64,000 bases of DNA from 20CM-2-65-7 sp963830455 (GTDB taxonomy: Bacteria; Gemmatimonadota; Gemmatimonadetes; Gemmatimonadales; GWC2-71-9): assembly GCA_963830455.1 (NCBI GenBank), contig CAWHMT010000002.1, forward strand, positions 620,001-684,000, written 5' to 3'. Shown in pieces: positions 8,464 through 18,624 of the stretch; the first letter of the stretch is position 1, and every line of letters begins with the position of its first letter. A program made the translations under genes and the position numbers. The notes under the pieces are model-generated. The model was not told the DNA's origin and did no database searches. It was given only the letters and a program-made list of their open reading frames with translations.

Positions 8464-10593
8464 TAACTCACCTTCCCAATCGGTAAGCTCCGAATCCTTT
8501 TTCCCGTCGCCGCAAAGATCGCGTTACACACCGCCGGCGCGACGGGTGGGACGGACGGTTCACCGATCCCACCCAACGCATCGGTGCTGGGCACGATGTG
8601 GACCTCGACCACCGGCATCTCCGGAATCCGGGGCATCGGGTAATCGTGGAAGTTGCCTTGCTGGACCCGGCCCCGGTCGATCGTGATCTCGCCGTACAGC
8701 GCCGCCGATAACCCGTATACCACGCCGCCCTGCAGCTGGGCCTCGATTGTGAGGGGATTGACGACAGGGCCGCAGTCGACAGCGCACACCACGCGATGCA
8801 CGCGCACGGTCCCGTCCGACGCAACAGAGACCTCGGCGACCTCGGCGCACGTCGTCGGCTCCCACTCGGCGATCGCAATGCCCCGGCCGCGTCCCGGGGG
8901 CAGCGGCGTCCCCCAGCCCGCTTTGGTCGCGGCGAGCTCCAGGGTGCGAAGATGACGCGGCTTGCCCTGCAGCAGCTCCCGCCGGAACTCATAGGGATCG
9001 CGGCCGGCCAGCACCGCGAGCTCATCCACGAACGATTCGATGACGAATGCATTTTGTGATGCACCGACCGAGCGCCAGAATCCGAGCGGGATCCCGGGCA
9101 GGTCTGCCGCGACCTGATCCACGGAGACGTTGGGGAACGCGTACGGTAGGTCAGCGGCGGCGCCGTCGATCGACGTCCGATCGAGACCGTCTTGCAGCGG
9201 GCCGAACTTGAGGAGCACCGGCGGCGCGACGATGTGATGCGTCCACGCCATCGGCTTATTCTGCGCGTCGAGTCCCGCGGCCAGACGGTTGTATGTCGCG
9301 GGTCGATAGAAGCCGTGCTTCGTGTCGTCCTCGCGCGACCAGATGACTTTGACCGGCGCGTTCACCGCTTTCGACAGGCGTACCGCTTCGAACACAAAGT
9401 CAGACTCGAGTCGCCGTCCAAAGCCGCCCCCCAGAAGCGTGGTATGGATGCGGACTTTCTCCTTGGGTAGTCCCGCAGCTTCCGCGGCGACCTCCTGGGC
9501 GCGGCTCTGGTTCTGTGTCGGGGCCCACACGTCACAGCCATCGGCCCGCACATGCGCGGTGCAGTTCATCGGCTCCATCGTCGCGTGATGCTGGAACGGG
9601 ACCGTGTATACTGCGTCGATCTTCTTCGCCGCACCGGCGAGCGCTGCGGCCGCGTCGCCGTCTTTGCGCGCGCTGACACCTGCCTGTGTCGCGAGTGCCG
9701 CCAGCTTCCCGGGGATGTCGCCGAGCGCGGCGTTGGGTCCTTCGTCCCATGTGATCTGCAGCGCGCGCCGGCCCGCGACAGCCTGCCAGTACGTATCGGC
9801 GACGACCGCGACGCCACTCTCGCTGCCGATCCCCCACGCCCCGCCGGTACCCAGCCACGGCGTGCCGTCGAGCTGCACGACGTGCCGCACACCTGGCATC
9901 GTCTTGGCGCGCGCGGGGTCGAAGCTCTTCACCTTGCCGCCGAACACCGGCGCGCGCTCGATACTCGCGACGAGCATTCCCGGTACGCGCACGTCGATGC
10001 CGTATTGCGCCGTGCCGTTGACCTTGGAGGGCGTGTCGAGACGGTGCGTGTGTTTCCCAAGCAGCCGGAACGTTTGCGGATCCTTCAAGGGCGGATTCTC
10101 GGGAACTGCCACGCTGGCCGCCTTGGTGGCCAGCTCGCCATACGTCAGGCGATGGCTCGCGTGAGTCACCACGCTGTTTTCGGCGCGGCAGTCCGCCGGC
10201 GCGACGCCCCAGGTCTGCGCGGCAGCCGTCACGAGCATCGCGCGAGCGGTGGCGCCGGCTTTGCGCAAGATGTCGTACGAGGTGCGGACGCTCGTGCTCC
10301 CGCCCGTCGACATGCGGCGTGACCAAGCCGCTGGGTTGTCGGGCAGAGGGCCGACCTTCACTCTGGACCAATCCGCGTCCAACTCTTCGGCGACGATCAT
10401 CGCGAGCGCTGTGTGGTTGCCCTCGCCCATCTCCGACTTGTCGATCGTGACCGTCACCGTCCCGTCAGCGTCCACTCGCAGCCAGGCATTCGGCGCGAAC
10501 GGCACCACCCCATGACGATCGGGAAGACGGAAACCGATCAGCAGTCCGGCACTGACGGTGCCGGCAGACTTCGAGAAACGCGCGCCGTTTCAT
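8463..10593 (-). CDS. iorB: molybdenum hydroxylase large subunit, isoquinoline 1-oxidoreductase beta type (signal peptide frameshifted)
   Basis: The intact frame (8463-10508) encodes the molybdopterin-binding body: MGEGNHTALAMIVAEELDAD, GGGFGRR, GFWRSVGASQNAF and the C-terminal GIGEPSVPP motif with the conserved Glu. The N-terminal Tat-type signal is in another frame: ATG at 10593 gives MKRRAFLEV, and skipping one base at 10566 continues as AGTVSAGLLIGFRLPD into the main frame. The joined product is about 709 residues, exported folded by Tat and pairing with the 2Fe-2S subunit upstream. It hydroxylates N-heterocycles or oxidises aldehydes; the substrate is unknown. The start overlaps the small subunit stop. 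Confidence 0.85.
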
Positions 10594-11048
10594 CACGCCT
10601 CCTTGGCCGCGCGATGAATCGCGGCGCGAATGCGCTGGTAGGTGCCGCAGCGACAGATGTTGCTCATCGCGGCGTCGATGTCCGTGTCGGTAGGCTGAGG
10701 TTTGCGCGCCAGCAGCGCCGCCGCGGCCATCAGCTGGCCCGACTGGCAGTAGCCGCACTGGGGCACGTCCTCGGCGATCCACGCCTTTTGCACGCGGTGG
10801 CTCGTAGTCGGACTGAGCCCCTCGATCGTGGTGACACGCTTGGATCCCACGGCGGCGATCGGGAGCATACACGAGAGCATCGGCTCGCCGTCGAGATGCA
10901 CCGTGCACGCGCCGCACTGCGCGATGCCGCAGCCGAATTTCGTGCCGGTGAGTCCCAGATTGTCTCGGAGAATCCAGAGCAGCGGGGTATTGGCTTCGGC
11001 CTGGACGGTGCGGGGACTTCCGTTCACCAGCAGGGTGTACGAAGGCAT
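10593..11048 (-). CDS. iorA: (2Fe-2S)-binding small subunit of molybdenum hydroxylase
   Basis: The 151-residue protein has the plant-ferredoxin cluster motif GCGIAQCGACTV with a later Cys at LSC, and the second cluster motif QCGYCQSGQ with ICRCGTY. These are the two [2Fe-2S] clusters of xanthine dehydrogenase-type small subunits. It passes electrons from the molybdenum site of the adjacent subunit to an acceptor, probably a cytochrome not seen here. It has no signal peptide and would travel with the Tat-exported large subunit. The stop overlaps the start of the large subunit (ATGA). Confidence 0.92.
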   Translation of the reverse strand: MPSYTLLVNGSPRTVQAEANTPLLWILRDNLGLTGTKFGCGIAQCGACTVHLDGEPMLSCMLPIAAVGSKRVTTIEGLSPTTSHRVQKAWIAEDVPQCGYCQSGQLMAAAALLARKPQPTDTDIDAAMSNICRCGTYQRIRAAIHRAAKEA

Positions 11049-11116
11049 ACGCTGGCCTTGATGAGGAGTACGGTGAAACGTGGCGGAGCGGACTGAAACG
11101 CGCTAGTTCATCGGCC

Positions 11117-12418
11117 ATGACAACGTACCTGCGCCGGCTGGGGCTGTTCTCGGGAACGATGGCAGTCGTGGGTGGCATCATTGGGGGCGGGATTTTCCGG
11201 ACACCGGCGACGGTTGCCGAACGACTCCCGACCTCCGGCATGATCCTGTTCGCGTGGGTGCTGGGTGGCCTGGTGGCATTGATCGGCGCATTCTGCTGGG
11301 GCGAGCTGGGGCAGCGCCGCCCGCGCGCGGGCGGCGGCTACGTCTATCTTCGCGAAACGTTCGGAGCATTGCCCGCATTCCTGTATGGCTGGACGCTGGT
11401 TCTCGTTATCGCGACTGGGGCAATCGCCGCCGTCGCGGTGACGTTCGCGGACTACGCGTTAGCCATCGTCGGATTGCCGCATCGCTACTCGATGCCACTT
11501 GCGGTCGCTGCCATCATCGTGCTTTCGGGAATCAACTACGTGGGTGTGCGACCGGCCGCCATCACACAGAACATTTTCACTATTCTGAAGCTCGCCGCGA
11601 TTGCCGTCCTCATTGGTGCGGGACTGTTCATCGCGGTCCCCGCGCTGCCACCGGTGTACCGCTCGAGCGTCCCGACGGCGGGCCTTGGGGCTGCGCTCGT
11701 TCCGATTCTGTTCACCTACGGGGGATGGCAACAGACGAATTTCATTGCCGAGGAGATCGTGGAGCCGGAGCGCAACCTCCCTCGTGCACTCCTGATTGGC
11801 GTGAGTATCGTCGTACTGGTCTACCTTCTCACGAACCTCGCCTACCTCCGTATCCTGGGTGACGCTCGACTCGCGGCGAGTACCGCGCCGGCCGCCGAAA
11901 TGATGGAGGCGCTCCTCGGTCCGGCCGGGGGCAAGCTGATCGCAGCCGGAATTGCGATTTCGACGTTTGGCTTCCTGAACCTCGTGATTCTGGTTACTCC
12001 CCGTGTGCTGCAGGCGATGGCGGCGGACGGCGTGTTCTTTCAGCGATTCGCGGTCCTCCATCCCGACTACCACACCCCCAGCGCCGCGATTCTGGCACTG
12101 GCGGTGTGCGCCGTAATCCTCACGCTGAGCGGGACCTTCGGGCAGCTGGTGGATTACGTCACGTTCGGCGATTGGATCTTTTTTGGCTCCACCGCCGCTT
12201 CTCTCTACGTGTATCGTGCCCGCGATCAAGGCGTCGGCCCAGCGTTCCAGGTTCCTGGATATCCGGTGACGCCCGCGCTCTTTGTCCTCGCCGCCGCATT
12301 CGTGGTGTACAGCTCGATCGTTTCTAACCCGCGCAACGCCGCCATCGGTGCGGGGCTCATCGCGCTCGGCATTCCCGCGTTCCTTTACTGGCGGCGCCGC
12401 CGCCCCACGCTAGGTTAA
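11117..12418 (+). CDS. APC family amino acid permease
   Basis: The 433-residue protein is nearly all hydrophobic with about 12 membrane segments. The first carries GGIIGGGIFRTP, the unwound-helix substrate-binding motif of APC superfamily transporters, and GGGYVYLRETFG follows segment 3. It imports an amino acid or related amine, or exchanges one for another. Substrate cannot be told from sequence. The last residues (YWRRRRPTLG) are cytoplasmic. Confidence 0.85.
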   Translation: MTTYLRRLGLFSGTMAVVGGIIGGGIFRTPATVAERLPTSGMILFAWVLGGLVALIGAFCWGELGQRRPRAGGGYVYLRETFGALPAFLYGWTLVLVIATGAIAAVAVTFADYALAIVGLPHRYSMPLAVAAIIVLSGINYVGVRPAAITQNIFTILKLAAIAVLIGAGLFIAVPALPPVYRSSVPTAGLGAALVPILFTYGGWQQTNFIAEEIVEPERNLPRALLIGVSIVVLVYLLTNLAYLRILGDARLAASTAPAAEMMEALLGPAGGKLIAAGIAISTFGFLNLVILVTPRVLQAMAADGVFFQRFAVLHPDYHTPSAAILALAVCAVILTLSGTFGQLVDYVTFGDWIFFGSTAASLYVYRARDQGVGPAFQVPGYPVTPALFVLAAAFVVYSSIVSNPRNAAIGAGLIALGIPAFLYWRRRRPTLG

Positions 12419-12422
12419 GATC

Positions 12423-14036
12423 ATGACCCGTCATTACCGCCTTGCCGCGCTTCTCGCGGTCGCCACCGTTCCATCGCTTTCAGCACAAGCCCACGAGCAT
12501 GGCCCGGGCGAGCAGCTCGGCCGCGTCACGTTTCCCGTCTCCTGCAATGCCGAAGCGCAACAGCGCTTCGAGCGTGCGATGGCGCTGCTGCACTCGTTCT
12601 GGTGGGAGCAGGGAAGCGGGGCGTTCCGAGAGGTGGCGCAGGCCGACAGCACGTGCGCCATGGCGTACTGGGGCAGTGCGATGAACGCGTGGGGTAATCC
12701 GTTCGCGGGTGGCCCCTCCGGCCAGGTGCTCGCCAGCGCGGGACAGGCGGCCGAGCGCGCGGCGGCGATGGGCGCCAAGACGGCGCGCGAGCGTGGATTC
12801 ATCGCGGCCGTGGCCACGCTGTATCGCGATCACGCCACGGTCCCGAACGTGCAGCGCCTCCGCGCCTACTCCGATACGATGGCGCGCGTGTATCGCGACA
12901 ACCCCGGCGACGTCGAGGTCGCGATCTACTACGCTTTGTCGCTCGTCGCGACCGCGCCGGCGACCGACACGACGTTCGCGCGGCAGAAGCAGGCCGCCGC
13001 GATTCTGAATCCCTTGTTCCAGCGCTTCCCGCAGCACCCCGGCCTCGCGCACTACATCATCCACGCGAATGATTCCCCGCGCCTCGCGTCGCTGGGCCTC
13101 GACGCGGCGCGCCGCTACGCGCAGATCGCGCCGTCCGCACCCCACGCGCAACACATGCCCTCGCACATCTTCATCCGACTGGGTCTGTGGGAGGACAACA
13201 TCGCCTCCAACCAGCGGTCGTACGACGCCGGCGTCGCCTACGACAAGGCGCAGGGTCTCGGGGGGGTGCTGTATCACGAATTCCACGCCCTCGATTACAT
13301 GGTGTATGGGTATCTCCAGCTCGGGCAGGACGCGGCCGCTCGACGCATCGCCGGGTACGCCGACACCATGAGCCAGGCAGACGCGCAGGGGGCGTTCATC
13401 TCGAGCTATAATCGCTCTGCCCTGGCCGCGCGCGTGGCGCTGGAACGCGGCGACTGGGCCGCGGCCGCCCGGTTGCCGATCCCGGCCGCCGCACCGGCGA
13501 CGCTCGGCGCCGTCACACGGTTCGCCCGCGGGATCGGTGCCGCGCGCTCGGGGGATACCGCCCAGGCGCGCGCCGAAGTCGCCGCGCTGGCGGAGCTCGA
13601 AACGGCCGCGGTGAGCGGCGTGCAGGGCGCGTACTGGAGTCGCGTCGTCGGCATCAAGCGGCGCGCGGTCGAGGCTTGGTTGGCGCTGGCCGCGAAAGAC
13701 ACGGCGAGCGCGCTGCGCCTGGCTGGAGAGGCGGCGGACATGGAAGAGGTGACCGAGAAGCACCCGGTCACGCCGGGCGAGCTGCTCCCGGCGCGCGAGC
13801 TGTACGGTGATCTGCTGCTGGCGGTCGGTCGCCACGCCGAGGCCCGCGCAGCGTACGACGCCACGCTGCGGCGCGAGCCCAACCGCGCGCGCAGTCTGTT
13901 CGGGTCGGCGCGGGCCGCGGAGCTGGCGGGTGACCGTGCCGGCGCGCGGCAGCGCTACAATGAGTTCCTGGCGCAAATGAAAAACGCCGACGGGGATCGG
14001 GTCGAGATCGCGCGTGCGCGGGAATCATTGCGCTAG
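12423..14036 (+). CDS. secreted TPR-containing protein
   Basis: The 537-residue protein has a cleavable signal peptide (cut after about residue 21, SLSAQA) and helical repeats throughout, some recognisable as TPR (about 440-530). The motif MALLHSFWWEQGSGAFREVA and the conserved HAQHMPSHIFIRLG mark a widespread family of unknown function in environmental bacteria. It lies four bases after the permease stop, which suggests co-transcription. A role in binding peptides or polymers at the cell surface is only a guess. Confidence 0.7.
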   Translation: MTRHYRLAALLAVATVPSLSAQAHEHGPGEQLGRVTFPVSCNAEAQQRFERAMALLHSFWWEQGSGAFREVAQADSTCAMAYWGSAMNAWGNPFAGGPSGQVLASAGQAAERAAAMGAKTARERGFIAAVATLYRDHATVPNVQRLRAYSDTMARVYRDNPGDVEVAIYYALSLVATAPATDTTFARQKQAAAILNPLFQRFPQHPGLAHYIIHANDSPRLASLGLDAARRYAQIAPSAPHAQHMPSHIFIRLGLWEDNIASNQRSYDAGVAYDKAQGLGGVLYHEFHALDYMVYGYLQLGQDAAARRIAGYADTMSQADAQGAFISSYNRSALAARVALERGDWAAAARLPIPAAAPATLGAVTRFARGIGAARSGDTAQARAEVAALAELETAAVSGVQGAYWSRVVGIKRRAVEAWLALAAKDTASALRLAGEAADMEEVTEKHPVTPGELLPARELYGDLLLAVGRHAEARAAYDATLRREPNRARSLFGSARAAELAGDRAGARQRYNEFLAQMKNADGDRVEIARARESLR

Positions 14037-14087
14037 AATACCAGCGCCCCTGCGTACGCGCTTGGGCGGCTGTATATTGCCCGCTTC

Positions 14088-16205
14088 GTGAGTACCCGCA
14101 CGGCCGTCTGCCCCCGCTGTAGCCAGCCCCTCCAGACGGGGGCTCGCTATTGTCCCCACTGCGGCGAAGACACCGCCGGGAAACAGACCGCCGTGGCCAC
14201 GGTGCATGTCGATCGTCCCGCGCCGCAGCTCACGCGCAGCGATGCGGGCGTGATCGAATCACTCCGCAGAGCGACCCTGGGCGAATATGAAATCATGGGG
14301 CTGCTGGGCCGCGGCGGCATGGCGACGGTCTATCTGGCCCACGACATCGCGCTCGACCGCAAGGTCGCCATCAAGGTCATGGCCCCGCAGCTCCTGTCCG
14401 GCGAAGGAATGGCGGAGCGGTTCAAGCGCGAAGCCCGCACCGCCGGATCGCTCAGTCATCCGCACATCATCCCGATCTACGCCGTCAAGGAAGCGGGCGA
14501 GCTGCTGTTCTTCGTGATGAAGTTCGTCGATGGGCGTCCCCTCGACAGCATCATCGAGGAGGTCGGCGCGGTCCCGTTGGCCATGGCCCAGACGATTACG
14601 CAGCAGGTCGGCTCGGCGCTCGGCTACGCGCATCGCCGCGGCATCATCCATCGCGACATCAAGCCGGCCAATATCATGCTCGATGTCGACGGCTGGGCGA
14701 TGGTCACCGACTTCGGCATCGCGAAGGTGGCCGACAAGCAGGGACTCACGATGACGGGCGCGACCGTCGGGACGCCGTCGTACATGAGCCCCGAGCAATG
14801 CGCGGCGACCAAAGAGCTGACCCCGGCCTCGGACCAGTACTCGCTCGGCGTGGTCGCGTACGAGTTGCTCGCGGGCCGGCTGCCGTTCAATGCCGACTCC
14901 GTCATGGCGATCATGTACGCGCATTTCAACGAGCCGCCGGCGTCGATCCTGTCACTGCGGCCCGATTGCCCACCCGCGATTGCCGCGGCGGTGATGCGGA
15001 TGCTCGAGAAGGATCCGGAGAAGCGCTGGCCGACGGTCGAAGCCGCGGTCGCCGCGTTCGGTTCCGCGCCGCTCGGGCCGGACGATCCGATTCGCAAGAG
15101 GATGATGACGCTCGCCACCAAGGGCGCCACGTCGCAGCTGGTGGCCAGGTTCCACACGCCGTCGAGTCCCATGCCCGCAGGACGGAGCCCTGCGTCGAAG
15201 TCGCGCAAAGGCGTCGGCGAGCACACGCCGAGCGAGACGTCGAGCGGCGTCGTGGGCCTGGCACTTGCGCCGGCGCACGTGACCGTCACGGTCGGCGGGG
15301 CGGTGCAGCTCACGGCGCGCCCCAAGCGCGCCAGCGGCGCGACGCTGTTCGGCCGCGTGATGACGTGGGCCTCGACCGATACCGATGTCGCGACGGTCTC
15401 GAACGATGGGCTCGTGACGGCGAACCAACCCGGCACCGCGACGATCACGTGCACGTGCGAAAGCGCGAGCGCGACGGCGACCATCATTGTCCCCGCGCTC
15501 AAGCAGTCGCGCGCGCTCGCGTACGTCGCGGGTGTCGTCGTGGTCGCGCTCGTCGCCGCGGGCGCGTGGATCTTCGGTCCGTGGAACGCGCCCCCCCCAC
15601 CGGCGGCGCCTCCGCCATCAGTGCAGCAGGCGATTGTTGCTGCGCCGACGGCCCCACAGCCCAGCGACTCGGTCACGGTCACCGCACCGCCACCCGCTCC
15701 GCCGCCGGCGCAGTCGCGCCGCGTCGCCCGGCCTCCTCCACCCGCGCCACCCCCCGCGCCACCCCCTGCGCCGCCACCGGCGCCGCCACCGGCGCCGGTC
15801 GTGAGCGATGTTCAACCGGTCGCCCCGCCACCCGCGGCCGCGCCGGTTCCGGCGCCCCCCCCGGCGCCGCCGCCCGCGCCGGAGAATCCGCGGCCGTTGA
15901 TCGAAGCGGCGATTCAGTCGTACGGGCGGGCGCTCGAGTCGCGCGACGTGCAGCAGGTGCGGAGCGTCTACGCCGGGCTGACGCAACAGCAGGCGCAGGT
16001 CTGGCGTGACTTTTTCGGGATGGTGAGCGATCTCAAGGTCGATCTCGCGATCAGGCAGCTGCAGATCACCGGCGACGTGGCCGAGGCGCAGGTGGAGGGA
16101 TTCAGCCAGTTCATGCAGAACCGCCGGGCGCAGCGGCAGCCGATGACCTTTCACGCCACGCTCGAGCGCGTGAGCGGAACCTGGCGCATCGCCTCGATCA
16201 GATAA
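14088..16205 (+). CDS. Ser/Thr protein kinase with zinc ribbon, Big-2 domain and C-terminal NTF2-like domain
   Basis: The 705-residue protein, from GTG, is built as follows: a zinc ribbon (residues about 8-27, CPRCSQ...CPHCGE), a PknB-type kinase (about 66-325, with GRGGMATVY, VAIKVM, HRDIKPANIML, DFG and GTPSYMSPEQ), a bacterial Ig-like Big-2 domain (about 390-470), one membrane helix (about 476-500), a Pro/Ala-rich spacer (500-605) and a SnoaL/DUF4440-like domain (about 605-705) that would be outside the membrane. All catalytic residues are present. The Big-2 domain lies before the membrane helix, so it is predicted to be cytoplasmic, which is unusual. Confidence 0.88.
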   Translation: MSTRTAVCPRCSQPLQTGARYCPHCGEDTAGKQTAVATVHVDRPAPQLTRSDAGVIESLRRATLGEYEIMGLLGRGGMATVYLAHDIALDRKVAIKVMAPQLLSGEGMAERFKREARTAGSLSHPHIIPIYAVKEAGELLFFVMKFVDGRPLDSIIEEVGAVPLAMAQTITQQVGSALGYAHRRGIIHRDIKPANIMLDVDGWAMVTDFGIAKVADKQGLTMTGATVGTPSYMSPEQCAATKELTPASDQYSLGVVAYELLAGRLPFNADSVMAIMYAHFNEPPASILSLRPDCPPAIAAAVMRMLEKDPEKRWPTVEAAVAAFGSAPLGPDDPIRKRMMTLATKGATSQLVARFHTPSSPMPAGRSPASKSRKGVGEHTPSETSSGVVGLALAPAHVTVTVGGAVQLTARPKRASGATLFGRVMTWASTDTDVATVSNDGLVTANQPGTATITCTCESASATATIIVPALKQSRALAYVAGVVVVALVAAGAWIFGPWNAPPPPAAPPPSVQQAIVAAPTAPQPSDSVTVTAPPPAPPPAQSRRVARPPPPAPPPAPPPAPPPAPPPAPVVSDVQPVAPPPAAAPVPAPPPAPPPAPENPRPLIEAAIQSYGRALESRDVQQVRSVYAGLTQQQAQVWRDFFGMVSDLKVDLAIRQLQITGDVAEAQVEGFSQFMQNRRAQRQPMTFHATLERVSGTWRIASIR

Positions 16206-16210
16206 CTGAG

Positions 16211-16295
16211 GGCTTAGGCGGTTAGACGGCTAGACGGTTAGAACGAACCGTCTAGCCGTACCTAACCGCCTAACCGGCTAACCGCCTAACCGTTA
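16211..16295. repeat. CGGTTAGA tandem array forming a large hairpin between convergent genes
   Basis: Units CGGTTAGA, CGGCTAGA, CGGTTAGA are followed by complementary CGTCTAGCCG, CCTAACCGCC and further TAACCG units. The arms GGCGGTTAG...GACGGTT and AACCGTC...CTAACCGCC pair with one small interruption. The element fills the whole gap and runs into the stop codon of the minus-strand gene. It may serve as a bidirectional terminator. Confidence 0.7.
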
Positions 16296-17570
16296 GAAGT
16301 TGTACTCCAATCCCCCCGTCCACACCACAGTCGGCTGCATCCCCGAATTCCGCAGCGGGAACAGGGCGTTCGTCACCAGCAAAATGCCGCGGGGCGTCTG
16401 GAACTTGAACCCGATCGAGGCGCTCATGAGATCATCCTGCTGATCGGGGATGTTGGTGGGAGACACCGTGTGCGCGTAGGGCAGCCGATACTGCACCGGC
16501 CCCGGGATCTCGAGCTTGCTTGCTCCCAATTGCCATTCCGACAGCAGGTCCACCGCCAGCGTCGTCGACGCCGACACCGCGTTATCGAATCCCAGCACGG
16601 CGATCACGGAATTGTTCGACAGCTTCGCGTCGCGGAAGACATAGCCAAGGTTCATGTGCGGCGACATCGTGCCGAACGTGGCGGATGCAATGGCAAAGCC
16701 GCGGCCCGAAAAGGCTCCAGCGCCGAGCAGATTCTCCTCGTCCCCCGTCGGGAAACGGCCGTCGAGCAGCACCGACACGCCGAACGCCTGGCTCTGCGTC
16801 ACGTTGATCTTCAGCCGTGCCGCCACATCGCCGACGCCGCTCGCCGAGCCGTCCATGCCTGCCACCGCAACCATCACGGGCGCCGAGTCGGTGCCGGCAA
16901 ACCGGTGGGGCGAGGGATATCCCGCGGGGTGGATCGTCGCGACGCTGCTGCCCTGCACACTCGTGTGGACCACGGGGACCGCGACGGACAGGTCCACGCC
17001 GTCCACGACACCGTAGCTCACGACGAACGTCGTCACCAGCAGACTGACATCCATCGCGACACCGACGCCGATGACGTCGTTCTCGAAGAACGGACTCCCG
17101 AGCGTGTCGACCGGCGGCGTATCCTCGTGCGTGAAGTTGAAGTCGATGCCGTCCATGCGCACGCCGCGCAGCTGTTCGAAATGCATGGCGCTCACGTTGG
17201 CACCCATGAAAAAGCGCCCCTTGCCGAGTGTCTGCGCGCGCTCACCAAAGATCGGGCCGCCTGACGTCGCCGTCTTGACCGGCAGTCCGCCCACGAACTG
17301 GTAGGTCACACCGCTCGAGGTGGCGCCGATCGGGGTGTTCGATACGCTCGCCGCCAGCGAGTTCGCGATCAGGTCGATCATGTCGCTCGCGGCGCCTTGG
17401 GTGGCCGGGATGAAGTGCGATCCGTGGCCGGGAAGCGCTCCCGCCAGACACAACGGTTCGCCGCAGTTCCCGAATGTGAACAGATCGTTTCGGATTTGGT
17501 CGCGCAGCGACTGGGCGGGCAGTGACTTCCCAGCAACGAGGAGCAATGCGACGAGCAGGCAACGACGCAC
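16293..17570 (-). CDS. outer-membrane beta-barrel protein
   Basis: The start is a GTG at 17570 giving a clean signal peptide (MRRCLLVALLLVAGKSLPAQ); the frame is open far upstream only because it runs antisense to the next gene. The 425-residue mature protein has alternating hydrophobic strands, small Gly-rich turns and a terminal aromatic (WTGGLEYNF), as expected for an outer-membrane barrel recognised by the BAM complex. No specific transport family is recognised. A pair of Cys near the N-terminus (NCGEPLC) may form a disulfide. Confidence 0.75.
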   Translation of the reverse strand: MRRCLLVALLLVAGKSLPAQSLRDQIRNDLFTFGNCGEPLCLAGALPGHGSHFIPATQGAASDMIDLIANSLAASVSNTPIGATSSGVTYQFVGGLPVKTATSGGPIFGERAQTLGKGRFFMGANVSAMHFEQLRGVRMDGIDFNFTHEDTPPVDTLGSPFFENDVIGVGVAMDVSLLVTTFVVSYGVVDGVDLSVAVPVVHTSVQGSSVATIHPAGYPSPHRFAGTDSAPVMVAVAGMDGSASGVGDVAARLKINVTQSQAFGVSVLLDGRFPTGDEENLLGAGAFSGRGFAIASATFGTMSPHMNLGYVFRDAKLSNNSVIAVLGFDNAVSASTTLAVDLLSEWQLGASKLEIPGPVQYRLPYAHTVSPTNIPDQQDDLMSASIGFKFQTPRGILLVTNALFPLRNSGMQPTVVWTGGLEYNF

Positions 17571-17620
17571 GTGCGATCCTGGGGTAAAGGGCGCGCCTAG
17601 AATAGCCCTCTGCCTACAGG

Positions 17621-18586
17621 TCAGCCAGCAGCCTCCGACTCGAGGTACTCCTCGCGATACATGCGGACCAGGTTGAAGAAGTAGCTCAACGCGAGCGGCC
17701 CGATCAGCAGCCCCAGCAGGCCGAAGTGGCTGACGCCGGCGATGGCGCCGATCAGCGTAACCAGCGGGTGAATCGCGGAGAAGCGCCGGTAGATGAGCGG
17801 CCGAAGGAAGTTGTCCACGCCACCAATGACGATCGCTCCCCAGACGATGAGCACCACGGCCGGCGCCACGCGCCCCTGCATGATCAGGATGACCGCCGCG
17901 GGCCCCCAGATTAGGCCGCTGCCGACGACGGGCAGGATCGAGAGGGCCATCGTCACGACGCCCCAGAACAACGCGTTGGGCAATCCCAGGATCAGGAAGG
18001 CGAGTCCGAGCAGCACGCCCTGGACGGCGGCGACCACTCCCGTACCGACCACGGTGGACACGGTGACGTCCTTGAAGCGCTTGCCGAGCTTTTCGGTGTT
18101 CTCGCGCGAGAACGGAATGTACGGCCTGGCATCGAGCCACACGTCGCCAGGATGCTTTAGGACGTAGTACAGGCCAAAGAATGAAATCGTGAGATTCAAC
18201 GTGAGCCGGGTCGCGGTCCCCACGAGCCCGAACGCGCTCGCGCCAATGGTCGCCACGAGGCGGCCCGCCGCTTCCGCCAGGCGCGGCCCGATGGGGATGC
18301 CGCGGAACTGCAGACTCTGGAATCGCTCGAGAATCGGGCTCTTGAGGACGTCCTGCGTCACCACCTGTGCTTCGTTGATCAGCATCCCCGCCACGAGAAT
18401 GCCAGGCACGATCAGCAGGACCGCGCTGAGAATCGTCACGACCAGCGCGGCGAGCCCCGACGATACGCCCTGTCGCACCAGCCAGCCGTGCAGCGGCCCG
18501 AACAGCACGGCGAGAACGGGGATGCCGATGACCCCCGTGGCGTACGGTCCCAGGGCCCACAGGATCGCCGCGCCCAACGCAAACAC
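17621..18586 (-). CDS. AI-2E family transporter
   Basis: The 321-residue protein has about eight membrane segments with a long helical loop in the middle and the family motif (about 255-310) around GGVDNFLRPLIYRR and LIGPLALSYF. AI-2E proteins export autoinducer-2 or act as Na/H or other transporters, so the name is a family label. The first canonical start is the GTG at 18586, but similarity seems to begin about ten codons earlier (AFLDTKHQRAALL), where the only start-like codon is ATA overlapping the previous gene's TAG. The annotated start may therefore be slightly short. Confidence 0.8.
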   Translation of the reverse strand: MFALGAAILWALGPYATGVIGIPVLAVLFGPLHGWLVRQGVSSGLAALVVTILSAVLLIVPGILVAGMLINEAQVVTQDVLKSPILERFQSLQFRGIPIGPRLAEAAGRLVATIGASAFGLVGTATRLTLNLTISFFGLYYVLKHPGDVWLDARPYIPFSRENTEKLGKRFKDVTVSTVVGTGVVAAVQGVLLGLAFLILGLPNALFWGVVTMALSILPVVGSGLIWGPAAVILIMQGRVAPAVVLIVWGAIVIGGVDNFLRPLIYRRFSAIHPLVTLIGAIAGVSHFGLLGLLIGPLALSYFFNLVRMYREEYLESEAAG

Positions 18587-18624
18587 GAGGAGCGCAGCGC
18601 GTTGATGCTTGGTATCGAGAAAGG

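Noticed and set aside
12480..13976. A 498-residue minus-strand frame
   Set aside because: Antisense shadow of the secreted TPR protein; the plus frame has a signal peptide and conserved motifs.
16293..18560. A 755-residue minus-strand frame
   Set aside because: Only its last 425 codons are the beta-barrel gene; the upstream part runs in another frame of the AI-2E gene and is Arg-rich shadow.
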